This document shows positions 20,525 through 30,412 of a DNA stretch of 64,000 bases, one piece after another. The translations under genes and the position numbers were made by a program. This DNA is from Fibrobacter succinogenes (GTDB taxonomy: Bacteria > Fibrobacterota > Fibrobacteria > Fibrobacterales > Fibrobacteraceae): assembly GCA_902800345.1 (NCBI GenBank), contig CADCDO010000001.1:103487-167486 (forward strand), given 5' to 3'. A model generated the notes under the pieces. It was not told where the DNA came from. It was given only the letters and a program-made list of their open reading frames with translations, and did no database searches. Within the stretch, counting starts at the first letter, position 1; every line of letters begins with the position of its first letter.

Positions 20525-20668
20525 ATGAATAAAAATAGAGAGAGTACGATAAATATGGTGAAAAATTGGGTTCTTAGGTTGTTTACGAGTTCCGTATGTA
20601 GGTGGATTGTAGAGAATATGCCGTTAATTCAGTTAGTAATTGACATCATAATGAACTTTATTATCTAG
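20525..20668 (+). CDS. Possible 47-residue small protein at the island's left edge
   Basis: A short frame starting ATG at 20525 after AAGAGGTAATT, a good ribosome site. The product is basic at the N-terminus (MNKNRES) and ends in a hydrophobic stretch rich in Ile, Leu, Val and Met (about residues 28-47), so a small membrane-active peptide is conceivable. It lies between the recBCD-side terminator and the large helicase gene and precedes a strong hairpin. No homologue comes to mind. It could be a leader peptide, a small toxin, or chance. Confidence 0.4.
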   Translation: MNKNRESTINMVKNWVLRLFTSSVCRWIVENMPLIQLVIDIIMNFII

Positions 20669-20688
20669 CTCCAATAGGAGGCCTACTC

Positions 20689-20723
20689 CTAGTCAAAATC
20701 TCGTTTGCGAAGATTTTGGCTAG
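20689..20723. other. Strong hairpin upstream of the defence operon
   Basis: Inverted arms of 13 bases (CTAGTCAAAATCT at 20689 and AGATTTTGGCTAG at 20711) pair with a single G-U and enclose a 9-base loop. No T run follows, so it is not a simple terminator. A second small inverted repeat (TAGGAG-GCCTA-CTCCTA) precedes it at 20675. It may be an attenuator, RNA element or recombination site ahead of the helicase gene. Confidence 0.6.
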
Positions 20724-20770
20724 GGTTGCCGTTGGTGCATAACCCGCTATACGATTCCGAACACATTTCT

Positions 20771-20776
20771 TATATT
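20771..20776 (+). promoter_or_regulatory. Probable -10 box of the defence operon
   Basis: TATATT at 20771 lies 26 bases before the helicase ATG, with AAGGAACGAG as ribosome site between. The same hexamer precedes 19288, 50833, 59383 and 63582. No clear -35 is seen. Confidence 0.45.
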
Positions 20777-20801
20777 ATAAGTGTAAGGAACGAGCTCTTA
20801 T

Positions 20802-23800
20802 ATGGCACAGAACGTATTCAGTTATCGTGATGCGGTTATCGACGAGTATAGCCGCTTTTCTCGCAGTTTCACGAAGATTTCGGCGGACGACATAAAGCGT
20901 GTCGTCGATGCTGAGTACGCCGGAGGCCGTTATTGGCCAGACCCTCTGATTCAAATCAATCCGAACTATCAGACCAGCGCCTCGATTGACCAACTTTGTG
21001 ACGAAGGCGTACTGTCTCCGAAGTGCCGTGACATATTCAAGGTGGGTAAGGATAATGAGGGAATGGGCGGCAAGCCGATGTCCCTATACCAGCACCAGAC
21101 GCATGCCATATCGCTTGCCAAGGAAAATAAGAGTTATGTCGTCACGACGGGTACGGGTTCCGGTAAGAGCCTATCCTTTTTCATCCCTATAGTGGATGCC
21201 ATCTTGCGCGCGAAGGAACTGGACAAGACCCCGCGTACACGCGCCATTATCATCTATCCGATGAACGCCTTGGCCAATAGCCAGATGGAGGAAATCAATA
21301 AGTTCCGACTTGGATGTGAGAACTCATTCACTGTTGCTAGGTACACCGGCCAGGAGTCCGATGACGAACGAAAGCGCATAGCGAGCAATCCGCCGGACAT
21401 ATTGCTCACGAACTACATGATGATGGAACTGATCCTGACTCGTGGTTCCGAGGTTGATAAGGCCGTGATGGAGCATTGCGACGGCTTGCAGTTCCTTGTA
21501 CTGGATGAATTGCATACTTACCGTGGACGGCAAGGGGCCGATGTGGCCTTGCTGGTACGCCGCCTACGTCGTGAAACTAAGGCTGATAATCTAATCTGCA
21601 TCGGAACGTCGGCGACTATGGATAACACCGGAACCGAGGATGACCAGAACCGAGCCGTGGCATCGGTGGCGTCCAAGCTGTTCGGTGCCGAAATTCCTCC
21701 ATCTAATGTGATTACGGAAACTTTGGCTCAGGCAACTGATGAACATCTAAATCTGGATAAGGTAAGGCCTCTTCTGAACGCGCGTATCGCGAAGGGAGTG
21801 GCCCCGTTTACGTCCTTAGATGAGTTTCGGAATGATCCGTTGTCTGTCTGGGTGGAACTGACGCTTGGTATCGACAAACCGGCTGTAGGCAAGGCTAAGA
21901 GAGCGAAGCCTATTACGCTTCGTATGGCGGCGGAAAAACTTGCCAAAGATGCGGATGTGTCTTTGGATAGCGCCTTGGGTGCCTTGCAAGATTACCTGAT
22001 GGCTGCCCATGCCCTGACCAATCCTAATGGCCGTAAACCGTTCGCCTTCAAGCTGCACCAGTTCATCAGCGGCCCCGGCAGCGTACTGTGTACCCTCGAA
22101 CCTGAGGGTAAGCGCCGTGTAACCCTGGATGCTCAGGTCTATGCTCCTGGTAGTGATGGCGTAAAATTATTCAACGCCCACTTCTGTCGAGAATGTGGCG
22201 AAGAGTTCTTTCCGGTCCGTTTCAATGATGAACGCAAGGTGTTCGAACCTCGCGATATCGGCGAGGTCCCGACGGACGATAATAGCGATTTCAATGGCTT
22301 CCTTGTTCCGAAAAAGTCTAGCTTCAAGTATCAGACAACCGATGATCTGCCGGAAAGCTGGTGGGAGCCGGACAAGGACGGCTATCCGAGAGTCCGCAAG
22401 AACTATGCTCCGTTCCAGCCGGATCCGATGTATGTTCAGGCAGACGGTACTCGCGATATAGAAAAGAAGCCGAATAATACCGAGTTCTGGTATATTCCTG
22501 GCAAGGTCCGTTTCTGCCCTTGTTGCGGTCACGAATACAGACAGTTCAGTTCTGACCGAAACAAGCTCATCGGCTTGAGCGGTGAAGGCCGTTCATCGGC
22601 GACCACGGTACTTACGCTGGCTGTGTTGAACCAGTTGTTCCGCGATAATCCCTATGGCAAGGATGTTGGCGATAACGATGTCCGCAAGATGCTGGGTTTC
22701 ACCGACAACCGTCAGGATGCTGCCTTGCAGGCCGGACATTTCAACGATTTTGTCTATACCGTGACGCTCCGTGCCGCATTGCTTGGTGCGATGGAGCAGC
22801 ATGGCGGCGTATTGCCGTACGAACAGCTTTCCGGTGCCGTATTCGCAGCTCTGGGCTTCGATTCGCGCAACAAGGAAGTGCTCAAGGAGTACATGGTCAA
22901 TCCGAAGATAGACCAGCCTAATGCACTCGAAAATGTCAAGAACGAGGCTAAGTTTATTCTCGGTTACCGCTTGATTAAGGATTTGGCCTCCGGCTGGTAC
23001 AACAACAATCCGCCGCTTGAAATGTTGGGAATGCTCCATATCGAGTATAAGGGCTTGCGTGAACTTTGTGGCGACGACAACCGATTTGCAGGCTGTGATG
23101 AACTGGCTTGCTTGACTCAGGCCAAGAGGCTAGAGTTCTATCATATCTTGTTCCAGATAATGAAGGCTCAGCTCTGCGTGGATTCGTTCTATCTGAACAG
23201 AAGTGAACAGCAGAAGGTTCTGGAATCATCCTATCTTGACTTGCTTGAAAAGTGGGGATTCGCTTATAACGAGAAGCCCGATGGGTTCAATTACGTTGAC
23301 GATTCGGGCCGTAAGCAGACGCGTGGCGCGGGTAGACGCGACTATGCGACGGTGTCCTTGGCTCAAAACTCCCAGATTTCTAGGGCCATCAAGAACTCCG
23401 GTATATGGGCTGGAACTCCGGCTGAAGTAAAGATCAAGGCGAAGGGGAGTGCGGACCTGATTCGCGAAGTCGTTGTAGCCGCATTCGAAATAGCCCGTTC
23501 CGCCGATATCGTCCACCGTACACCTGATGGCTGGCAGCTGCATGCCAACACCATGGAATGGCATACTGGTCGAAATCCTGATGTTTCTAATGCCGGTATC
23601 CGCGACAATGAATACTTCGGTGCTGTCTATAGGAACGTCAAAGATGCCCTTGTGCAGTCTGCAACTGACAATCAAAGCTGCTATGTCTTTGATTATAGCG
23701 CCCATGAACATACGGCTCAGGTGGATGCCCAAGACCGAAAGAAACTTGAACGTCAGTTCCGATTCACGAAGAAGGATATCGACGAATGGAACCACGATAA

Positions 23801-26138
23801 TCCGGGAATCGAACTGAAACGCTTGCCGGTTCTCTACTGTTCTCCGACGATGGAGCTGGGTGTCGATATCTCCAGCCTGAACACGGTCTACATGCGCAAC
23901 GTTCCGCCCACGGCTAGCAACTATGCCCAGCGTAGTGGACGTGCGGGGCGATCCGGTCAACCGGCTCTGGTGATTACCTATAGCTCCTCTATGAGTCCCC
24001 ACGACCAGTGGTTCTTTGAGAAGCGAACCGATATGGTGTCTGGTATCGTGAATGCTCCGACGCTCGATATCACGAACAAGGACTTGATAACGAGCCATAT
24101 TCACGCTGTTTGGCTTCAGGAACTCGATTACGGTCTGGGCCAGAGCATCTATGATAACGTGATGGACCCGGAATCCGGCTTGCGCCTTGAAATTCGAAAA
24201 GACCTGTTAGAACGAATTAACGACGACGGCGTAAAACAGGCTGCGAAAAAGGAGGCTAAGAACGTCTTGGCCGATGTTCGCAAAGCTCTGTCTGAAGACG
24301 AACAAAAACAGCCGTGGATCCAGGATGATTACGTTGATAAGGTCATTGACGATGTCGCCAAGGATTTTAACGCCGCTTTTGATAGTTGGCGCACCCTGCT
24401 CAGATCAATCAAGAAACAGATGACCGATTCCGATAGGATTGCTCAAAACCTCAACATATCTACGAGTGAACGAGAACGAGCCAGGAAACGTTATAATGAT
24501 GCATACCAGCAACAGAACGCTTTGATAGGCAAAACGTCTAACAAAAACAATGATTTTTACCCCTATCGCTATCTGGCAAGCCAGGGCTTCCTTCCGGGGT
24601 ATGATTTCCCGCGTCTTCCGCTGATGGCGTGGATTCCGTCGGTCAGGGGCAATCTCGCCGGTAAGAAGGATGACGCCGGTTCTATGGTGAGCCGTCCGCG
24701 ATTCCTTGCCATATCCGAATTTGGTCCCCAGAGCATCATTTACCACGAAGGTCGCCGCTACAAGGTGTTCAAGGCGAAACTGAACTCCGGTAACGGCCAG
24801 GCGACGGCAACGGACAAGCTCGCCACCCAGACAATGGTGATTTGCGACCGTTGCGGTTACGGACACGTGAGCGTGAACGCCGAACGGTGCGAAAAGTGTG
24901 GCCAGCCGTTGACCGCCGGAACGACGATAGATTCGCTCTACAAGATTGAAACCGTCGAAACGAAACCTAGCACGCGTATTTCGGCAAACGAGGAGGAACG
25001 CCTTCGCAAGGGGTATGACCTCCAGACGGTTTACCGCTTTGCCAGCGACAAGGGTATTCTTTGCTATAACCAGTCGAAGATGATGCTGGACGGCGATTGT
25101 GTCGGTGAACTGACTTATGGTCCGAATGCCAAGTTGTGGATGTTGAATCTCGGTTGGCGCAAGCGCAAGAACATGTCCGTGAAGGGATTCGAAATCAATC
25201 CGATGACGGGACGCTGGGAATCCGACCCCGGCGATACGGATGCGCCGGATCAGGATGACAAGGAAAATTCCAAGGTCCAGCCGCAACGTATTGTGCCGTT
25301 TGTCGAAGACACCAAAAACATTTTGGTCTATGAACCCAAGCGTGGCTTGCTTGATACGGCTCCCTATTCCCAGACGACGATGGCGACGGTAGCCTCCGCG
25401 CTACAGCGTGCCATCGAAGAAGAGTTCCAGATTGAACAATCCGAACTTTCCGTAAAGCAGATGCCGAACGAAAGGGAATGTACAAGTCTGCTTTTCTACG
25501 AGGCTTCCGAAGGCGGAGCCGGTGTTCTGACAGAACTGTTGCGCAATGGCGAGGCGATTGGCCGAATTGCTCGTCGTGCGCTTTCGATTATGCACTTCTC
25601 GTGGAATAGTGCGGCTGAAGACCCCAGTCGTGGACCTTCGCCAAAGTCTGTCGATGAACTAAACGATCTCGAACAGACAAAACAGCTTGAAGTACGCTGC
25701 GTGGCAGGGTGCTACAGATGCCTATTGAGCTACTATAACCAGCCCCAGCATAGCGTCATTGACCGTTATGACGAAGACTCGCTCAAAATTCTGGTTGAAC
25801 TCGCTAACGCCACGGCTGAAAAGGTCGAAACTCAGGCAGAAGTGACCGTCCGCGAAGATGAACACGCCAAGTCGCTCGATGACATTCTGGACTCGATATT
25901 CTGCGTAAAGCCGGATGCTTATAACAAGGCTATCAATAACGGTGCCTATACGGTTTTAGCTTTGTGGAAGGCATCTCGTCTGGTGCTCTTGGCAGAGGAA
26001 CCGGAGGACTCCCTACATCAATATCTTGATGCTAAGGGATACCGCTTTATCGTTATCGGCAATACCCCGGAAGAATGGGAACGTGCTATAATGCAGAATA
26101 AGAACAAGTTCCCCGGTTGCGATGCCGACGAACTCTAA
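20802..26138 (+). CDS. Large DEAD-type helicase with DUF1998-like C-terminus (DrmA-DrmB / DruE type)
   Basis: A 1778-residue superfamily 2 helicase. Walker A TGTGSGKS has Lys122, the DEAH-type box is DELH at 235-238, SPTMELGVDIS is motif V, and YAQRSGRAGRSG near 1045-1055 is motif VI. Cys pairs form several zinc ribbons (FCRECG near 465, FCPCCG near 570, CDRCG and CEKCG near 1350-1370). The C-terminus has the DUF1998-type cluster CVAGCYRC at 1633-1640. DISARM splits these parts between DrmA and DrmB, while Druantia DruE has both in a protein of this size. The SNF2 and methylase neighbours favour a DISARM-like role in phage restriction. It is the first gene of the operon. Confidence 0.9.
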   Translation: MAQNVFSYRDAVIDEYSRFSRSFTKISADDIKRVVDAEYAGGRYWPDPLIQINPNYQTSASIDQLCDEGVLSPKCRDIFKVGKDNEGMGGKPMSLYQHQTHAISLAKENKSYVVTTGTGSGKSLSFFIPIVDAILRAKELDKTPRTRAIIIYPMNALANSQMEEINKFRLGCENSFTVARYTGQESDDERKRIASNPPDILLTNYMMMELILTRGSEVDKAVMEHCDGLQFLVLDELHTYRGRQGADVALLVRRLRRETKADNLICIGTSATMDNTGTEDDQNRAVASVASKLFGAEIPPSNVITETLAQATDEHLNLDKVRPLLNARIAKGVAPFTSLDEFRNDPLSVWVELTLGIDKPAVGKAKRAKPITLRMAAEKLAKDADVSLDSALGALQDYLMAAHALTNPNGRKPFAFKLHQFISGPGSVLCTLEPEGKRRVTLDAQVYAPGSDGVKLFNAHFCRECGEEFFPVRFNDERKVFEPRDIGEVPTDDNSDFNGFLVPKKSSFKYQTTDDLPESWWEPDKDGYPRVRKNYAPFQPDPMYVQADGTRDIEKKPNNTEFWYIPGKVRFCPCCGHEYRQFSSDRNKLIGLSGEGRSSATTVLTLAVLNQLFRDNPYGKDVGDNDVRKMLGFTDNRQDAALQAGHFNDFVYTVTLRAALLGAMEQHGGVLPYEQLSGAVFAALGFDSRNKEVLKEYMVNPKIDQPNALENVKNEAKFILGYRLIKDLASGWYNNNPPLEMLGMLHIEYKGLRELCGDDNRFAGCDELACLTQAKRLEFYHILFQIMKAQLCVDSFYLNRSEQQKVLESSYLDLLEKWGFAYNEKPDGFNYVDDSGRKQTRGAGRRDYATVSLAQNSQISRAIKNSGIWAGTPAEVKIKAKGSADLIREVVVAAFEIARSADIVHRTPDGWQLHANTMEWHTGRNPDVSNAGIRDNEYFGAVYRNVKDALVQSATDNQSCYVFDYSAHEHTAQVDAQDRKKLERQFRFTKKDIDEWNHDNPGIELKRLPVLYCSPTMELGVDISSLNTVYMRNVPPTASNYAQRSGRAGRSGQPALVITYSSSMSPHDQWFFEKRTDMVSGIVNAPTLDITNKDLITSHIHAVWLQELDYGLGQSIYDNVMDPESGLRLEIRKDLLERINDDGVKQAAKKEAKNVLADVRKALSEDEQKQPWIQDDYVDKVIDDVAKDFNAAFDSWRTLLRSIKKQMTDSDRIAQNLNISTSERERARKRYNDAYQQQNALIGKTSNKNNDFYPYRYLASQGFLPGYDFPRLPLMAWIPSVRGNLAGKKDDAGSMVSRPRFLAISEFGPQSIIYHEGRRYKVFKAKLNSGNGQATATDKLATQTMVICDRCGYGHVSVNAERCEKCGQPLTAGTTIDSLYKIETVETKPSTRISANEEERLRKGYDLQTVYRFASDKGILCYNQSKMMLDGDCVGELTYGPNAKLWMLNLGWRKRKNMSVKGFEINPMTGRWESDPGDTDAPDQDDKENSKVQPQRIVPFVEDTKNILVYEPKRGLLDTAPYSQTTMATVASALQRAIEEEFQIEQSELSVKQMPNERECTSLLFYEASEGGAGVLTELLRNGEAIGRIARRALSIMHFSWNSAAEDPSRGPSPKSVDELNDLEQTKQLEVRCVAGCYRCLLSYYNQPQHSVIDRYDEDSLKILVELANATAEKVETQAEVTVREDEHAKSLDDILDSIFCVKPDAYNKAINNGAYTVLALWKASRLVLLAEEPEDSLHQYLDAKGYRFIVIGNTPEEWERAIMQNKNKFPGCDADEL

Positions 26139-26162
26139 CTTTTGATTGATTGAAGGATTAAG

Positions 26163-29042
26163 ATGGCTGATACTGTGACTTACCCCTTAGGCTCCCTTGT
26201 AAACGTGCGTGGTCGTGAATGGGTCGTGGAACCTTGCGACTTGAAGGATTGCATCAAGCTCCGTCCACTTGGGGGGACCGACGACGAAACCCAGGTCATA
26301 ATGCCGTCTATCGAGGATACGGAACTCAGAAGCGCCGTATTCCCGGCTCCGAACACGACCGATATCGGGCGCTTTGAATCCGCCAAGTTGCTCCGCGATG
26401 CACTGAAGCTCAAGCTTACGAATGCCGCCGGCCCTTTCCGCAGTTTCGGACACTTGGCTTTTGAACCGCGAAGCTACCAGCTGGTACCTCTTCTGATGGC
26501 ATTGAAGATGCCCGTGGTCCGTTTGCTGATTGCCGATGACGTAGGTATCGGTAAGACAATCGAGGCCGGCCTTATCATAAAGGAACTCTACGAACGCGGT
26601 GAAATATCCAAGTTTGTCGTTCTTTGCCCGCCTCATCTGGTAACCCAGTGGGTGACGGAACTCAAGGAACACTTCAATATCGACGCCGTCGGTATTACGG
26701 CGCGTTCTATTGCCAACCTCGAAAAGGAGGTCAGCAAGACGGAACAGTTCTTTGAACACTACCCGGCGGCGGTCATTTCGCTGGACTATATCAAGAGCGA
26801 CACTCACCGCGACTGGTTCAAGACCCATATCGACGATGCCATGCTGGTGGTCGATGAGGCCCATACATGTTGCGTGGGCGGTGGCCGTCAGTTGCGATTC
26901 TCCCTATTGCAGGATCTAGCCGCGAACGAGGAACGCCATATTATCCTCTTGACGGCAACACCGCATTCCGGCGACGAACATGCCTTCAATAACCTTCTTT
27001 CGCTATTGAAAAAGGACTATGCCGGGCTTGACGACCTGTCTGTGGACCACTCTTCCAGCGAAAAGATGAAGCTCCGCGAAGACTTGGGCCGTCATCTGGT
27101 ACAGCGCCGCCGAATCGATGTGACGAACTATCCCGGCAAGGCCGCTTTTCCTGACCGCAAGACCAAGGAAATCACCTACAAGCTGACGGGTGAATGGGGC
27201 GACTTCTTTAACGAGGTCCGCGAATACTGCGTGGATATTGCGAACAGGGCCGAAATTACTGACGGATTCAAGGGTCGAATGATGTGGTATGCGACGCTGG
27301 CTCTGTTGCGTTGTATTTCGTCCAGTCCGCTTGCCGCCAAGAGCGCCCTTACGACTCGACTGAACAGCATCGAAGAGAATGCCAAGCTGGCCGAAGAAAC
27401 CGCCGAAAACGCCGCACTTCTGGAAGGCTATATTACAGAAACTTACGACGGCGAAGACGATACAGAAGCCAACGACCAGTTTGTTAGCCCGGTGCTTGAA
27501 GATTCCGAGGCCGTAAAGCGCCTGATAGCGAAGGCCGAATCCTTGAGTGGCAAGATCGAGGATCCGAAGTTCAAGTGTCTTGCCAAGCATCTTGACGACA
27601 TGCTCAAGATGCTAAAGAAGTCAGGCGACAGTTACCGTCCGGTCATTTTCTGCAAGTATATCGCGACGGCGCACTATGTAGCCGACCAGCTCAAGGCGGA
27701 GTTCCCCAAATGCAGCGTGGCATGCGTTACCGGTGAACTCACCAATGAGGAACGCGAAGAACAGGTCCGAGAATTGGCGGAATCCGATTCGCCGATTCTC
27801 GTGGCGACGGACTGCCTGTCCGAAGGTATCAACCTTCAGGACTACTTCAATGCAGTCGTTCATTATGATTTGGCGTGGAACCCGACTCGCCACGAACAGC
27901 GCGAAGGCCGTGTGGACCGTTTCGGTCAGCAGTGCAAGAATGTCTGGTGCACCATGCTTTACGGTGCCGACAATCCGGTGGACGGCCTGATCTTCAATGT
28001 AATCCTCCGCAAAGCCGAAAAAATCAAGGAAGACCTCGGTATTTCTGTCCCGGTGCCCGAAGACAACGGCAACATCCGCGTGGCGCTTGTGAAAGCTGCT
28101 CTGCTCAAGAAATACGTGGCTACCGACAAGAACGGCCAGCTGGAACTCGATTTTGGCGAAGAGTTCGCTACTGATGTGAACAATGTGGAAAAGAACTGGC
28201 AACGCGCCATCGACAAGGAACGCCGTAACCGCACCATCTTTAGCCAGCAGTCTTTGAAGCCCGAAGAAATCATGCCGGAATGGGACAAGACGAAGGATGC
28301 CCTTGGCGACTCCGAAGATGTGCAGAAGTTCTTCGATGTGGCGACGACGCGCTTGAATGCGGCAAAGGAACGTGCTTCGGAACACGCCTTTACCCTCGAT
28401 GTCAAGAGTTTGCCGCCCGAAATCCGTAGCCAGTTACAGGCGTCATTCCCCAAGAAGGACCTGAAAAAGCCGCTGAAGATATCGTTTGCGTACCCGCCAC
28501 CGCAAGGCTATGCCTTTATACACCGCACGAACCCCATCGTGGAGAGTCTATCCAGCTACCTGTTGGAAGGCGCACTTTCTGGCAAGAACGACATTGCGGC
28601 TCGTTCGGGCGCCTACGAATCCGAATCGGTCAAGGAATTGACCGCTATTTACCTGCTCCGAGTTCGTTACCAGTTGCGCAATACTGGCAAGAATACGCCC
28701 AAGCTGATGATGGCCGAGGAGGCCGTGGCTGTGGCTGTCAACCTGGTTGGTGAACCTCGAATCCTTGAAAATGGCGACGTAAACGCGTTGCTCGAAGGCA
28801 ATCCAACCGGAAACCTTGGCGAATCCGTTATTCGTGACAATGTGGCGCGTGCGCTTGACTTTTACCGGAATAACACCCGGCTTTTTGCGGACCTTGCCCA
28901 AAGACGCGGGGCCGTGCTTTCCGAAGACCATCTGCGTGTCCGCTCTGCCAGTGCCCAGCGTTACGGAACCGTGACTGTGGTGCCGTGCCTACCGGCTGAC
29001 CTTATCGGCTGTTATGTGCTTGTGCCCGGAGGCGACCTATAA
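26163..29042 (+). CDS. SNF2-family helicase, DrmD-like
   Basis: A 959-residue SNF2/Swi2 ATPase: Walker A DDVGIGKT with Lys131, DEAH at 231-234, motif III TATPHSG, and a C-terminal helicase lobe with SEGINLQ and HEQREGRVDRFGQ. A C-terminal region of about 350 residues has no motif I can name. It starts 24 bases after the large helicase under a GAAGGATTAAG ribosome site. A SNF2 protein beside a DUF1998 helicase and an N6 methylase is the gene set of class 1 DISARM, where it is called DrmD. It presumably translocates on DNA to discriminate unmodified phage DNA. Confidence 0.9.
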   Translation: MADTVTYPLGSLVNVRGREWVVEPCDLKDCIKLRPLGGTDDETQVIMPSIEDTELRSAVFPAPNTTDIGRFESAKLLRDALKLKLTNAAGPFRSFGHLAFEPRSYQLVPLLMALKMPVVRLLIADDVGIGKTIEAGLIIKELYERGEISKFVVLCPPHLVTQWVTELKEHFNIDAVGITARSIANLEKEVSKTEQFFEHYPAAVISLDYIKSDTHRDWFKTHIDDAMLVVDEAHTCCVGGGRQLRFSLLQDLAANEERHIILLTATPHSGDEHAFNNLLSLLKKDYAGLDDLSVDHSSSEKMKLREDLGRHLVQRRRIDVTNYPGKAAFPDRKTKEITYKLTGEWGDFFNEVREYCVDIANRAEITDGFKGRMMWYATLALLRCISSSPLAAKSALTTRLNSIEENAKLAEETAENAALLEGYITETYDGEDDTEANDQFVSPVLEDSEAVKRLIAKAESLSGKIEDPKFKCLAKHLDDMLKMLKKSGDSYRPVIFCKYIATAHYVADQLKAEFPKCSVACVTGELTNEEREEQVRELAESDSPILVATDCLSEGINLQDYFNAVVHYDLAWNPTRHEQREGRVDRFGQQCKNVWCTMLYGADNPVDGLIFNVILRKAEKIKEDLGISVPVPEDNGNIRVALVKAALLKKYVATDKNGQLELDFGEEFATDVNNVEKNWQRAIDKERRNRTIFSQQSLKPEEIMPEWDKTKDALGDSEDVQKFFDVATTRLNAAKERASEHAFTLDVKSLPPEIRSQLQASFPKKDLKKPLKISFAYPPPQGYAFIHRTNPIVESLSSYLLEGALSGKNDIAARSGAYESESVKELTAIYLLRVRYQLRNTGKNTPKLMMAEEAVAVAVNLVGEPRILENGDVNALLEGNPTGNLGESVIRDNVARALDFYRNNTRLFADLAQRRGAVLSEDHLRVRSASAQRYGTVTVVPCLPADLIGCYVLVPGGDL

Positions 29043-29140
29043 TGACCTGTGGCGAGTCTTTTTTATTATATTATGTCTGAATTCTTTTGCCATTTTTGGC
29101 GTAACTTTTCAGTCAAAGTGTCGCTTGGATGGAGGCTTTA

Positions 29141-30412
29141 ATGATTGATCGCGAACGGTATCTAAAAAAGATTGTCGATTACATGTGGGATGGCCAGATC
29201 AAGGTCATTACAGGTATCAGGCGTTGTGGAAAATCGACGCTCCTGTTCCATCTTTTTTACGACTACCTGTTGAAAAATGGCTCCAGGGCAGAGAACATCA
29301 TTATGCTTGAACTGGACAAGCGCAAGTTCGCGAAGTTCAGGAACCCGGTAGTCCTTGCCGAATACGTGGAATCGCAAATAAAGGACCGCCGTAAAAAGTA
29401 TTATCTGTTTATCGACGAAATCCAGTTCTGCTATTCTGTTCCGGATCCCGACAATGCTGGGCACGAAATCACCGTTTACGATTTGTTGAACGAACTCAAG
29501 GACTATGAGAATCTGGATGTCTATGTCACGGGTAGCAACTCGAAGATGCTTTCCAAGGACATCGCGACAGAATTTCGTGGTCGAGCATCGCAAATACATG
29601 TTTATCCGCTGAGCTTTGCCGAATTTCACGGGTACAGGGCCGGGCATGTCCGCGACGATTTCGACGCCTATATGCTTTACGGTGGAATGCCTTATTTGCT
29701 GAAACTGAAAAACTCGGAGCAGCAAAAGCAGTATCTCGCATCGCTTTTCGATGAAGTCTATATCAAGGATATCGTGGAACGCAACAATGTGGCGCGTTCC
29801 GACATTCTTGGAAACATACTGGATAATCTCAGCTCCCAGATAAGTTCTCTTACGAACCCGACCAACATCACGAATGCACTCAAGAGCGTCAAGAACGAAA
29901 AATTGAGCGTGAACACCGTGAGTGATTACATTGAACATTGCAAGGATGCCTTTATCGTAAGCGAGGCCAAGCGCTACGATGTCAAGGGCAAGCATTACTT
30001 CGATTACCCGAACAAGTATTACTTTACCGATGTGGGGCTGCGCAATGCCCGACTGAATTTCCGTCAGATTGATTCAGGTCACTTGATGGAAAACATTGTC
30101 TATAACGAACTCGTTTCGCGAGGCTACTCGGTAGATGTGGGTGTCGTTGTTGACAGGAATAAAGGTGGAAGGGTCCAAAAGGAAATCGACTTTGTGGTAA
30201 ACCACGGCGACAAGCGTATCTACATCCAGTCGGCTTGGCAGATGAACACCGACGAAAAAATCAAGGCGGAACTCGATTCGCTAAAACTCGCCAAGGATTT
30301 CTTCTCGAAAATCATCGTCCAGAACGACATCCCCGAGACATTCCGCGATACGGACGGAATCCTTCACGTGAACCTGATTGAATTTTTGCTGAACCCGGAA
30401 ATACTCAGATGA
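29141..30412 (+). CDS. AAA ATPase with DUF4143 C-terminus
   Basis: A 423-residue protein of the AAA_14 / DUF4143 family: Walker A GIRRCGKST with Lys31, Walker B YLFIDEIQ, sensor segment YVTGSNSKML, then the DUF4143 part (YFTDVGLRN, MENIVYNEL, EIDFVV). The last carries a restriction-nuclease-like fold in the family. An ATG at 29129 is possible, but GGAGG lies 5 bases before the ATG at 29141. The stop overlaps the methylase start (ATGA), so it is co-translated with the methylase. Family members are common as stand-alone genes, so it may be a passenger rather than a core part. Confidence 0.88.
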   Translation: MIDRERYLKKIVDYMWDGQIKVITGIRRCGKSTLLFHLFYDYLLKNGSRAENIIMLELDKRKFAKFRNPVVLAEYVESQIKDRRKKYYLFIDEIQFCYSVPDPDNAGHEITVYDLLNELKDYENLDVYVTGSNSKMLSKDIATEFRGRASQIHVYPLSFAEFHGYRAGHVRDDFDAYMLYGGMPYLLKLKNSEQQKQYLASLFDEVYIKDIVERNNVARSDILGNILDNLSSQISSLTNPTNITNALKSVKNEKLSVNTVSDYIEHCKDAFIVSEAKRYDVKGKHYFDYPNKYYFTDVGLRNARLNFRQIDSGHLMENIVYNELVSRGYSVDVGVVVDRNKGGRVQKEIDFVVNHGDKRIYIQSAWQMNTDEKIKAELDSLKLAKDFFSKIIVQNDIPETFRDTDGILHVNLIEFLLNPEILR

